From: Prauserella halophila
Lineage (GTDB): Bacteria; Actinomycetota; Actinomycetes; Mycobacteriales; Pseudonocardiaceae
Assembly (NCBI RefSeq): GCF_024171895.1
Contig: NZ_JAMTCQ010000011.1
Location: forward strand, 62,001 to 126,000
Direction: 5' to 3'
DNA: 64,000 nt
The notes under the pieces were generated by a model. It saw only the letters and a program-made list of their open reading frames with translations. It did no database searches and was not told the origin of the DNA. The translations under genes were made by a program, and so were the position numbers. Below, piece after piece: positions 56,953 through 64,000 of the stretch; the first letter of the stretch is position 1, and each line of letters starts with the position of its first letter.

Positions 56953-58311
56953 ATGCAGCGGCGGATCTTTGGGATCGAAACCGAGTTCGGAGTGACCTGC
57001 ACGTTCCACGGGCAGCGCAGGCTCTCGCCCGACGAGGTGGCGCGGTATCTGTTCCGGCGGGTGGTCTCGTGGGGCCGGTCGTCCAACGTCTTTCTGTCCA
57101 ACGGCTCCCGGCTCTATCTCGATGTGGGTTCGCATCCGGAGTATGCGACGGCCGAGTGTGACGACCTGACGCAGCTGGTCACGCACGACAAGGCGGGGGA
57201 GCGGATTCTCGAGGACCTGTTGGTCGACGCCGAGCGCAGGCTCGCGGACGAAGGCATCGGCGGCGACATCTTCCTGTTCAAGAACAACACCGACTCGGCC
57301 GGCAATTCGTACGGCTGTCACGAGAACTATCTGGTCACGCGTGCGGGCGAGTTCTCGCGGATCGCCGATGTGCTGTTGCCGTTCCTGGTCACCCGCCAGT
57401 TGATCTCGGGTGCGGGCAAGGTGCTGCAGACGCCGCGGGGTGCGGTGTACTGCCTGTCCCAGCGGGCCGAGCACATCTGGGAGGGCGTGTCGAGCGCGAC
57501 GACGCGGTCCCGGCCGATCATCAACACGCGCGACGAGCCGCACGCCGATGCCGAGCGGTACCGCAGGCTGCACGTGATCGTGGGCGATTCGAACATGGCG
57601 GAGCCGACGACGCTGTTGAAGGTCGGTACGGCGCATCTGGTGCTGGAGATGATCGAGCAGGGGGTGCAGTTCCGGGACTTCAGTCTGGACAACCCGATCC
57701 GCGCGATTCGCGAGATCAGCCATGACATGACCGGTCGCAGGCAGGTGCGGCTCGCCGGGGGCCGGGAGGCGTCGGCGCTGGAGATTCAGCGTGAGTACTA
57801 CGCGCGGGCGGTGCAGCATGTCGAGGAGACCGGTGCGAGTCCGCTGATGCACCGGGTGGTCGATCTGTGGGGCCGGGCGCTCGACGCGGTCGAGCAGCAG
57901 GACTACTCGTTGGTCGACACCGAGATCGACTGGGCGATCAAGCACCGGTTCGTCGAGCGGTACCGGGCCAAGCACAATCTCGATCTCTCGGATCCGCGGG
58001 TGGCGCAGCTGGACCTGGCGTATCACGACATTCGGCGTGGCCGGGGCGTCTTCGATCTGTTGCAGCGCAAGGGGCTGGTGCAGCGGGTGACCGATGACGG
58101 TGAGGTCGAGGCTGCCAAGGACACGCCGCCGCAGTCGACCCGGGCGAAGCTGCGTGGTGATTTCATCGCGGCGGCGCAGCAGGCGGGCCGTGATTTCACC
58201 GTCGACTGGGTGCATCTGAAGCTCAACGATCAGGCGCAGCGGACGGTGCTGTGCAAGGATCCGTTCCGTGCCGTCGACGAACGGGTGGATCGGTTGATCA
58301 ACTCGTTGTAG
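56953..58311 (+). CDS. pafA: Pup-protein ligase PafA
   Basis: PafA uses ATP to phosphorylate the Pup C-terminal glutamate and join it to a lysine of the target. The 452-aa protein has the Mg-binding [10 protein letters not shown], catalytic Asp57 in [39 protein letters not shown] and the [20 protein letters not shown] block shared with Dop. The C-terminal RNA-polymerase-like helical part ends [15 protein letters not shown]. Leaderless ATG. It is separated from pafB by 117 nt that includes another leaderless promoter. Confidence 0.98.
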   Translation: MQRRIFGIETEFGVTCTFHGQRRLSPDEVARYLFRRVVSWGRSSNVFLSNGSRLYLDVGSHPEYATAECDDLTQLVTHDKAGERILEDLLVDAERRLADEGIGGDIFLFKNNTDSAGNSYGCHENYLVTRAGEFSRIADVLLPFLVTRQLISGAGKVLQTPRGAVYCLSQRAEHIWEGVSSATTRSRPIINTRDEPHADAERYRRLHVIVGDSNMAEPTTLLKVGTAHLVLEMIEQGVQFRDFSLDNPIRAIREISHDMTGRRQVRLAGGREASALEIQREYYARAVQHVEETGASPLMHRVVDLWGRALDAVEQQDYSLVDTEIDWAIKHRFVERYRAKHNLDLSDPRVAQLDLAYHDIRRGRGVFDLLQRKGLVQRVTDDGEVEAAKDTPPQSTRAKLRGDFIAAAQQAGRDFTVDWVHLKLNDQAQRTVLCKDPFRAVDERVDRLINSL

Positions 58312-58415
58312 CCCGGATCGTCCGGACCCGGCCGCGTTCGAGCATCTCCGGCAGGCCGGCGGCGGTGGCCACGCCGCGCTGGGGAGACCTCTCGGAAACG
58401 TGGCTCCGGGCGAGC

Positions 58416-58421
58416 TAGGGT
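58416..58421 (+). promoter_or_regulatory. -10 hexamer TAGGGT for pafB (leaderless)
   Basis: TAGGGT ends seven bases before the GTG at 58429 and overlaps the GTG at 58420, so the downstream GTG is favoured. Confidence 0.55.
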
Positions 58422-58428
58422 GGGTGAG

Positions 58429-59412
58429 GTGTCCACCGCCCGTGCAGAACGCCTGGTCAACCTGGTGCTGGCGCTGCTGTCCACCCGGCAGTACCTGCCG
58501 GCCGAGCGTATCCGCGGGATTGTTCCCGGTTACGGGGATGCGGCGAGTACCGAGGCGTTCTTCCGGATGTTCGAACGCGACAAGGCCGAGCTGCGTGAAC
58601 TGGGTATCCCTCTGGAAACGGGTTCCAACTCCGCGTTCGACCCCGAGGGGTATCGCATCGCGCGCCGTGATTACGAGCTCGGCGACATCGACCTTGCTCC
58701 CGATGAGGCGACGGCCGTGGCGCTCGCGGCGCGGCTGTGGGATTCGCCGGACCTGACCGGGCAGGCCCGCGGCGCGCTGGTGAAACTGCGCGCCGCGGGC
58801 GTCGAGGTCGACGATCAGGCGCACGCCATGGTCGAACCGCGGGTGCACACCGAGCCGGCGTTCGCGCCGCTGCTCGCGGCGGTACAGCGCGGCGAGGCGG
58901 TGCGGTTCGACTACCGGCGTTCCGATTCGCCGGAGCGGCGCACGCGCACGCTCGAACCGTGGGGCGTGGTGTCGTGGCGCGGCCGGTGGTACGTCGTCGG
59001 CCACGACCGCGACCGGGATGCGCCCCGCTGCTTCCGGCTCTCGCGCATCAGTAGCGAGGTGGCGGCGACGGGGGACCGGGCCGCGGTGCGGCGGCCGGAC
59101 GACGTGAACCTGCTCGACTTCGTGGCGGGCACGTCCGTGAGTGACGACGGTGCCTCGGCCACCACGGCTCGGCTGTGGCTCGCCGAGGGAAGGGCCGCCG
59201 GGATCCGCCGGCATGCCCGGGTGCTGGATCGCCGCTCGATCGACGGTGAGGACGGCGAGGTCGTCGAGATCGAGTTGCAGCACCCCGAAGGTGCCGCGGA
59301 CTGGATCGCGGGACACGGTCCGGACGCGGTCGTGCTGGCCCCCGACGTGCTGGCCAAGGCCGTACTGGACCGGCTCGAGCGGGTCGCCGCACACGAGGAA
59401 GGGATGCGATGA
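58429..59412 (+). CDS. pafB: WYL-domain transcriptional activator subunit PafB
   Basis: PafB and PafC form a heterodimer that activates the LexA-independent DNA-damage response; they are not part of the proteasome itself. The 327-aa protein has an N-terminal winged helix (ARAERLVNLVLALLSTRQYL, FRMFERDKAELRELGIPL), the WYL domain (RTLEPWGVVSWRGRWYVVGH then CFRLSRIS) and a C-terminal WCX domain (about 235-325). The start is set by the leaderless TAGGGT promoter. It overlaps pafC by 4 nt (ATGA). Confidence 0.93.
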   Translation: MSTARAERLVNLVLALLSTRQYLPAERIRGIVPGYGDAASTEAFFRMFERDKAELRELGIPLETGSNSAFDPEGYRIARRDYELGDIDLAPDEATAVALAARLWDSPDLTGQARGALVKLRAAGVEVDDQAHAMVEPRVHTEPAFAPLLAAVQRGEAVRFDYRRSDSPERRTRTLEPWGVVSWRGRWYVVGHDRDRDAPRCFRLSRISSEVAATGDRAAVRRPDDVNLLDFVAGTSVSDDGASATTARLWLAEGRAAGIRRHARVLDRRSIDGEDGEVVEIELQHPEGAADWIAGHGPDAVVLAPDVLAKAVLDRLERVAAHEEGMR

Positions 59413-60389
59413 GCGCGGCAACCGAGCGCATGCCGAGGCTGCTCGCTCTCGTGCCGTACCTGCTGGCCCGGCCCGGGATCCGCATCGACCAGGCGGCGCA
59501 GGACTTCGACGTCACGCCGAAACAGTTGCGCAAGGACCTCGAGCTGCTCTGGCTCTGCGGACTGCCCGGGTACGGTCCCGGCGACCTCATCGACCTGTCG
59601 TTCGACGGTGACACCGTGTCGGTCACGTTCGACGCGGGCATGCGCAGGCCGCTGCGGCTCACCGGTGGCGAAGCGAGTGCGCTGGTCATCGCGTTGAAGG
59701 CCCTCGCCGAAACGCCCGGCGTCGTCGACACCGACGCCGTCGGCCGGGCGATCGCGAAGATCGAGGTCGCGGCGGGGGCCGCCGAGCCGGCAGGGGTCGT
59801 CGTCGGTAGCGGGGTCCGGGAGCACGAGGCGACCACGCGGACGCGGGAAGTGCTCCGGGAGGCGCTGCTGCACGGGCGCGCGATCCGGATGCGGTATTAC
59901 GCGGCGTCGAACGACCGGATGACCGAGCGCACGGTCGACCCGATGCGGTTGCTCATCGTGCAGGCGCACAGCTATCTGGAGGCGTGGTGCCGCCGCGCCG
60001 AGGACGTGCGGCTGTTCCGGCTCGACCGGATCGACGAGCTGCACGTGCTCGACGAGCCTGCGGCCCCACCACCGCACGCCCGCCATGCCGACATCTCCGA
60101 CGGCGTGTTCTCCGCACACGAGAGCTATCCCGAGGCCGACCTGGTGCTCGAACCCGATGCGCGGTGGGTCGCCGAGTACTATCCGTGCGAGGAGCTGGCC
60201 GAGCTCGAGGGCGGCAGGTTGCGCGTGCGGATGCGCTACGGCGACGAATCGTGGATGGTGCGGCTCGTACTGGGGCTCGGCGGTCGCGCGACGGTGGAAC
60301 GGCCCGGTGAACTCGCGGTGGCCGTCCGACGCCGTGCCGAAGCCGGGTTGGCACGAGCACGTCACCTGTCGATCATCGGCCCACAGTAG
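59409..60389 (+). CDS. pafC: WYL-domain transcriptional activator subunit PafC
   Basis: The partner of PafB. The 326-aa protein has a winged helix (ERMPRLLALVPYLLARPGIR, FDVTPKQLRKDLELLWLCGL), a WYL domain with VQAHSYLEAWCRRAEDVRLF and a C-terminal WCX domain (about 235-320). The ATG overlaps the pafB stop, so the two are made in equal amounts. Its TAG stop forms the first three bases of the -10 hexamer of the next small gene. Confidence 0.94.
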   Translation: MSAATERMPRLLALVPYLLARPGIRIDQAAQDFDVTPKQLRKDLELLWLCGLPGYGPGDLIDLSFDGDTVSVTFDAGMRRPLRLTGGEASALVIALKALAETPGVVDTDAVGRAIAKIEVAAGAAEPAGVVVGSGVREHEATTRTREVLREALLHGRAIRMRYYAASNDRMTERTVDPMRLLIVQAHSYLEAWCRRAEDVRLFRLDRIDELHVLDEPAAPPPHARHADISDGVFSAHESYPEADLVLEPDARWVAEYYPCEELAELEGGRLRVRMRYGDESWMVRLVLGLGGRATVERPGELAVAVRRRAEAGLARARHLSIIGPQ

Positions 60390-60392
60390 GCT
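60387..60392 (+). promoter_or_regulatory. -10 hexamer TAGGCT for the small membrane protein (leaderless)
   Basis: TAGGCT ends seven bases before the GTG at 60400 and includes the pafC stop codon. Confidence 0.55.
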
Positions 60393-60399
60393 GGTGGAC

Positions 60400-60657
60400 G
60401 TGTTCTACGTGCTGAGTGCCGCCGCGGCCGGTGCCGGGCTGATCGTGCTCGCCGTCGCCCTGCTTCGAACGGCAGGGACGGCGAAAGGGCTCGGCCGCGC
60501 CGCCGCGGCGATGCGGGTCGACGTGGAATCCCGCACGGGTATGCTCCGCGCTCGCGCGGCCGCGGTCGGTGTCGCCGTCCGCGACCTTCGTATCCGACGT
60601 GTTCGAAACGGTTCGGCATCGGTACCCGAGCCCGTACGATCGGCCCTGAACGAATAG
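60400..60657 (+). CDS. Small single-pass membrane protein between pafC and tatA
   Basis: No family recognised. The 85-aa product has one N-terminal transmembrane helix (about 3-24, [20 protein letters not shown]) with a basic cytoplasmic part (about 25-85) rich in Arg and Ala. The GTG at 60400 stands exactly seven bases after a TAGGCT hexamer, and tatA follows 14 nt after the stop, so it is probably the first gene of the tatA-tatC operon. It is not a second TatA: it lacks the FG hinge. Confidence 0.7.
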   Translation: MFYVLSAAAAGAGLIVLAVALLRTAGTAKGLGRAAAAMRVDVESRTGMLRARAAAVGVAVRDLRIRRVRNGSASVPEPVRSALNE

Positions 60658-60671
60658 GGAGGCCACCCACT

Positions 60672-61067
60672 ATGAACGCCTTGCAGCCGTGGCATTTGAT
60701 CATTCTCGTGCTGGTTGTCGTGGTGCTGTTCGGCGCCAAGCGCCTGCCGGACGCGGCCCGATCCGTCGGCAAGTCCATGAAGGTCTTCAAGGCCGAGACC
60801 AAGGACATGCGCGGAGACCGGTCGGAGGACGAGGACTCGACGGAAGCCGGCACGACGACGGCGGACGCCAAGCAGATTTCGAACCCGACGGTCAAGGCCG
60901 ACGCCGAAATCGCCGATGACACCCCCGCCGGGACCACGGCGGGCGGTACCACGGCGACCGGGACCACGGCGACCGATTCCAAGGACGACCAGGTGGAGCA
61001 GCTGCAGCGCCAGCTCGACGAGCTCAAGCAGCAGCAGGCTGCCGAGCAGGCGCCGAAGAACGGCTGA
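60672..61067 (+). CDS. tatA: Sec-independent translocase subunit TatA
   Basis: TatA oligomerises to form the pore through which folded proteins are exported. The 131-aa protein has the short N-terminal helix ([12 protein letters not shown]), the FG hinge (Phe20-Gly21) in [15 protein letters not shown], an amphipathic helix, and a long acidic Thr-rich tail ending in a Gln-rich helix ([14 protein letters not shown]). The tail is longer than usual. The ATG has AGGGAGG. tatC follows after 33 nt. Confidence 0.96.
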   Translation: MNALQPWHLIILVLVVVVLFGAKRLPDAARSVGKSMKVFKAETKDMRGDRSEDEDSTEAGTTTADAKQISNPTVKADAEIADDTPAGTTAGGTTATGTTATDSKDDQVEQLQRQLDELKQQQAAEQAPKNG

Positions 61068-61100
61068 CCGCACCCGAACGGATCGAGAACGGACGCTTTC

Positions 61101-62054
61101 GTGGGAGACACCTCCGCACAGCGCGAGGGCCGGGGCGGCAAACGGAAGACTCGGAACCGTCGGCACAACCCCGACGGCACGATGTCGCTCATCGAGCACA
61201 TCTACGAGTTCCGCCGCCGAGTGGGCTATGCGCTACTCGCCCTGATCGGGGGCGGGATCATCGGGTTCCTGTGGTTCGGGCACGGCATCGGGCCGATTCC
61301 GACCCTCGGCGACCTGGTCACCGAGCCCTATTGCGCCATCCCGCAGGAGCAGCGCTACCCCAAGGGCGGGGACTGTCAGTTACTGCAGACCGTGCCCTTC
61401 GAAGCGTTCATGATCCAGATGAAGGTCGGTCTCAGTGCGGGGGCCGTCCTGTTCTCACCGCTGTGGCTGTACCAGCTGTGGGCGTTCATCGCGCCCGGGC
61501 TGTACTCCAAGGAGCGCAAGTACGCGATGACGTTCGTCGCCATCGCATCCCTGCTGTTCACCGGCGGCGCGCTGCTGGCCTACTTCATGGCCCCGCACGC
61601 GCTGGAGATCCTCACGACCTTCGGCGCAGGCGAGTTCGCCACGTGGTTCACCGGTGACAAGTACATCTCGTTCGTGCTGTCACTGCTGCTGATCTTCGGT
61701 GTCAGCTTCGAGCTGCCGCTGCTGATCATCATGCTCAACCGGGTCGGCGTGGTGCACTACGCGACGCTGAAGAAGTGGCGCCGCGGCATCATCATGATCA
61801 TGTTCGTGTTCGCGGCGTTCGTGACGCCGGCGGATCCGTTCTCGATGATCGGCCTGGCCGGCGCATTGTGCATCCTGTTCGAGATCTCGCTGCAGATCAC
61901 GCGTTTCCACGACCGCAAGCTGGACCGCAAGCGCGGCGCCGAGGGCTGGGACGAGCTGTCCGACGACGAACCGGCCCCGTTCGAGTACACCCCGAGCACC
62001 GCGGATGACGGCACCGACGGCGGTCGCCGCGGCGGCACCGACGACATCACGTGA
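61101..62054 (+). CDS. tatC: Sec-independent translocase subunit TatC
   Basis: TatC is the receptor for twin-arginine signal peptides. The 317-aa protein has six membrane helices and the family motifs SLIEHIYEFRRRVGYALLAL, PFEAFMIQMKVGLSAG, FSPLWLYQLWAFIAPGLYSK and FVTPADPFSMIGLAG. The Arg/Asn-rich N-terminal tail (about 1-27) and acidic C-terminal tail (about 280-317) are disordered extensions usual in actinobacteria. The GTG at 61101 is the start, and the stop overlaps the next gene by 4 nt (GTGA). Confidence 0.97.
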   Translation: MGDTSAQREGRGGKRKTRNRRHNPDGTMSLIEHIYEFRRRVGYALLALIGGGIIGFLWFGHGIGPIPTLGDLVTEPYCAIPQEQRYPKGGDCQLLQTVPFEAFMIQMKVGLSAGAVLFSPLWLYQLWAFIAPGLYSKERKYAMTFVAIASLLFTGGALLAYFMAPHALEILTTFGAGEFATWFTGDKYISFVLSLLLIFGVSFELPLLIIMLNRVGVVHYATLKKWRRGIIMIMFVFAAFVTPADPFSMIGLAGALCILFEISLQITRFHDRKLDRKRGAEGWDELSDDEPAPFEYTPSTADDGTDGGRRGGTDDIT

Positions 62055-62950
62055 CCGGGGGGCCTCGCGTAGCCCTGGCGTTCCACCCCGGATCCGGCAG
62101 GGGAGCGGCCGCGCGGCTGGCCGGGGCGGTCGCCACGCGGCTCCGGCCGCACGTCGCGCGCCTCGACATCGTCGAGGGGGCTCGGCAGCGACTGGACGCG
62201 GCGCGGGATGCCGGGCTCGACGTGCTGGTCGTCGTCGGCGGTGACGGCTCGGCGCACCAGGCCGTGCAGTTCTGCGCCGACACGCCGGTGGCACTCGGGC
62301 TGATTCCGTCCGGCACCGGCAACGACCTCGCTCGCGCCCTCGACGTGCCCACCGATCCCGCCGCGGCCGTGGACGCGCTGATCGACGCGTTCCGCACCGG
62401 TCGGCGGCGTCGCTTCGACCTCGGCAAGGCCGGCGACACGTGGTTCGGCACCGTGCTGTGCAGCGGTTTCGACGCAGCGGTCAACGACAGGGCGAACCGG
62501 CTGCGCTGGCCCCGCGGTCCGCGCCGCTACGACGTCGCGATCGCGGCGGAGCTGGCCTCGTTCCGGGCCCGTGAGGTGCGGATCGCCACCGACACCGACG
62601 AGGTCACGCTGCCCGCGATGCTCGTCGCCGTCGGCAACACGTCCTGGTACGGCGCGGGCATCCCGGTCTGCCCCGGCGCCGATCCCGCCGACGGGCTGCT
62701 CGAGGTGACCGTTGTCGGCCGGGCGGGCTCCCGCGAGCTCGTGCGGGTGCTGCCACGGCTGCGTACCGGTCGCCACGTCGAACATGCGGCCGTGACCACC
62801 CTGCAGGCCCGTACCGTCGAGGTGGCCGAGGTCGGGTCGCGTGCCGGCGACGGCCGAGGTCCGTGGCCGGTGTTCGCCGACGGCGACCCGCTCGGCACGC
62901 TGCCCGTGTCGATCAGCTGCGTGCCGCAGGCCCTGACGGTCCTGGCCTGA
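62051..62950 (+). CDS. Diacylglycerol/lipid kinase family protein
   Basis: The 299-aa protein is a DAGK-catalytic-domain lipid kinase: VALAFHPGSGRGAAARLAGA, the nucleotide-binding LVVVGGDGSAHQAVQFC (GGDG) and LGLIPSGTGNDLARALDV (GTGND). It phosphorylates diacylglycerol, a sphingoid base or a related lipid in the membrane. The GTG overlaps tatC, so it belongs to the tat operon. Its 3' end overlaps the convergent YjbR-fold gene by 38 nt. Confidence 0.9.
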   Translation: MTGGPRVALAFHPGSGRGAAARLAGAVATRLRPHVARLDIVEGARQRLDAARDAGLDVLVVVGGDGSAHQAVQFCADTPVALGLIPSGTGNDLARALDVPTDPAAAVDALIDAFRTGRRRRFDLGKAGDTWFGTVLCSGFDAAVNDRANRLRWPRGPRRYDVAIAAELASFRAREVRIATDTDEVTLPAMLVAVGNTSWYGAGIPVCPGADPADGLLEVTVVGRAGSRELVRVLPRLRTGRHVEHAAVTTLQARTVEVAEVGSRAGDGRGPWPVFADGDPLGTLPVSISCVPQALTVLA

Positions 62951-63326
62951 CCTGCTCCTCGGCCAGCGCCTTCCAGCCGAGTCGCTCGCGCGTCGCCCGG
63001 GGCAGGTTGGCGACGACCAGATCGTAGGAGTCCTCGACCAGATCGAGGATCAATTGCTCGGGGAGCGAGCCGTCGTCGAGCACGACCGTGTTCCAGTGCC
63101 GCTTGTTCATGTGCCAGCCCGGCGTCACGGCCGGATACGAGGCCCGCAGTTGCAGCGCGAGTTCCGGTTCACACTTGAGGTTCACGCTCAGCGGGGTGCG
63201 GCCGAGCGCCGACAGCGCGAAAATCTTCCCGCTCACCTTGAACACACTCACGTGCTCGTCGAACGGGAACTCCTCGCCGGCACCCGTGAATGCCAGGCAC
63301 GCCGCCTTCAGCCGCTCCGGGGTCAT
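62913..63326 (-). CDS. MmcQ/YjbR-fold protein
   Basis: The 137-aa protein belongs to the MmcQ/YjbR family (CyaY-like fold), a DNA-binding-like group with no settled function. Signatures are EEFPFDEHVSVFKVSGKIFA, NLKCEPELALQLR and the HMNKRHWNTVVLDDG block. The ATG at 63326 is leaderless: on the minus strand TACCGT ends six bases upstream. It is convergent with the lipid kinase and divergent from helY. Confidence 0.88.
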   Translation of the reverse strand: MTPERLKAACLAFTGAGEEFPFDEHVSVFKVSGKIFALSALGRTPLSVNLKCEPELALQLRASYPAVTPGWHMNKRHWNTVVLDDGSLPEQLILDLVEDSYDLVVANLPRATRERLGWKALAEEQVRPGPSGPAARS

Positions 63327-63332
63327 GACCGG

Positions 63333-63338
63333 ACGGTA
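63333..63338 (-). promoter_or_regulatory. -10 hexamer TACCGT for the YjbR-fold gene (leaderless)
   Basis: On the minus strand TACCGT ends six bases before the ATG at 63326. Confidence 0.5.
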
Positions 63339-63452
63339 GCGCCGCCCGCAGACATCAACCGGCACGCCCCTGCACGCTCCTGTGCACTCTCGCTCGGTAC
63401 GGCCACGGAGCGCCTCATGCGGGTACGACCGCCGATGTGAAACCCTGACCCC

Positions 63453-64000
63453 GTGGACTCATCCGCCTCTCCCAGCCCGGCCGAGGCGTACGCCGCAGCC
63501 CGCCGGCGCAGCGACCACCCGCAGCTGGCCCGGTTCGCGGCGGAGCTGGCCTTCGAGTTCGACGACTTCCAGACACGGGGGTGCGAGGCGCTCGAGGACG
63601 GGCACGGCGTGCTGGTGTGCGCGCCCACCGGTGCCGGCAAGACCGTCGTCGGCGAATTCGCCGTGCACCTCGCACTGGCCGAGGGCCGCAAGTGCTTCTA
63701 CACGACGCCGATCAAGGCGCTGTCGAACCAGAAGTACACCGACCTGGCCGAGCGCTACGGCGCGGACGCGGTCGGTCTCCTGACGGGCGACACCGCCATC
63801 AACGGCAACGCGCAGGTCGTCGTCATGACCACCGAGGTCCTGCGCAACATGCTGTACGCGGGGTCGGCCACGCTCGACGAGCTGGGCTACGTCGTCATGG
63901 ACGAGGTGCACTACCTCGCCGACCGGTTCCGCGGCGCGGTGTGGGAAGAGGTCATCCTGCACCTGCCCGAGTACGTCCGCGTGGTCGGACTGTCGGCGAC
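63453..64000 (+). CDS. helY: DEAD/DEAH-box RNA helicase HelY (5' part)
   Basis: Only the first 182 residues of this Ski2/Mtr4-like helicase are in the window; the gene continues beyond base 64000. The helicase core is clear: FDDFQTRGCEALEDG (Q-motif region), Walker A VCAPTGAGKTVVGEFAVHLA, motif Ia FYTTPIKALSNQKY, motif Ib VVVMTTEVLRNML and motif II VMDEVHYLADRFRG. HelY acts in RNA metabolism, and Rv2092c lies at the same place beyond tatC in M. tuberculosis. The GTG at 63453 stands six bases after AACCCT, an imperfect leaderless promoter. Confidence 0.95.
   Translation, partial: MDSSASPSPAEAYAAARRRSDHPQLARFAAELAFEFDDFQTRGCEALEDGHGVLVCAPTGAGKTVVGEFAVHLALAEGRKCFYTTPIKALSNQKYTDLAERYGADAVGLLTGDTAINGNAQVVVMTTEVLRNMLYAGSATLDELGYVVMDEVHYLADRFRGAVWEEVILHLPEYVRVVGLSA

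Noticed and set aside
55201-59421. A 1406-codon minus-strand open frame opposite the prc/paf genes
   Set aside because: It mirrors prcB, prcA, pafA and pafB, and its composition is that of a shadow frame.

Overview
This 64-kb window is a GC-rich chromosomal segment from an actinobacterium, most likely a member of the Pseudonocardiales (Saccharomonospora/Amycolatopsis-like; the genus is my inference). The evidence is a complete Pup-proteasome locus, mycothiol (mshC) and ergothioneine (egtABCD) biosynthesis genes, a GarA-type FHA protein, frequent GTG starts, and a gene order that follows three Mycobacterium tuberculosis neighbourhoods (about Rv1822-Rv1842, Rv1474-Rv1486 and Rv2092-Rv2130). I see no rRNA, tRNA, CRISPR array, prophage or transposase. 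Almost everything is core chromosome, so the unusual features are local: repeats, decayed genes, regulatory sites and altered core proteins.

Layout. 1-5.6 kb: 3' end of an acyl-CoA synthetase, a small protein, a pgsA2-like phosphatidyltransferase, gcvH, garA, the MerR regulator ftsR, a DUF151 nuclease-like gene and a second MerR regulator (Rv1830/ResR type). 5.8-10.4 kb: a minus-strand group with a membrane-anchored protein, a conserved protein often called 3-methyladenine glycosylase, and two CNNM/CBS membrane proteins. 10.6-20.4 kb: acnR, egtA-B-C-D, a DDN-family protein, a GNAT acetyltransferase and aconitase. 20.5-28.5 kb: two membrane proteins, ripA-like NlpC/P60, a mobA-like gene, moxR-DUF58-VWA, and trmL. 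28.7-36 kb: fabG, inhA, ferrochelatase, an unknown gene, and a ChlI/VWA pair. 36-37.4 kb: a P450 lacking its I-helix and a truncated TetR remnant. 37.4-46.9 kb: mshC, phosphoesterase, PAC2, HAD, hisE-hisG, ParA, RecB-like nuclease, site-2 protease and trmI. 46.9-60.4 kb: a PYGQ-repeat membrane protein, mpa (ARC), a small HTH-like gene with an aldo/keto reductase and a lipoprotein, NUDIX, then dop-pup-prcB-prcA-pafA-pafB-pafC. 60.4-64 kb: a small membrane protein, tatA-tatC, a diacylglycerol-kinase-like gene, a YjbR-fold protein and the start of helY.

How the genes connect. GarA, aconitase/AcnR and GcvH tie the left half to TCA-cycle and one-carbon control. EgtABCD and MshC make the two low-molecular-weight thiols of these bacteria. 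RipA, MoxR/DUF58/VWA and FabG/InhA serve the envelope. Mpa, Pup, PrcAB, PafA and Dop form the pupylation-degradation pathway, with PafBC as the linked DNA-damage regulator. Many genes carry a TANNNT hexamer exactly 6-7 nt before the start codon, the pattern of leaderless transcription.

The best candidate for something undescribed is a 16-bp palindrome, GTATA-N6-TATAC, present four times. Two copies bracket a 132-aa HTH-like gene beside the proteasome locus, one over its likely promoter and one over its stop codon just upstream of the aldo/keto reductase. The other two lie in convergent intergenic gaps.
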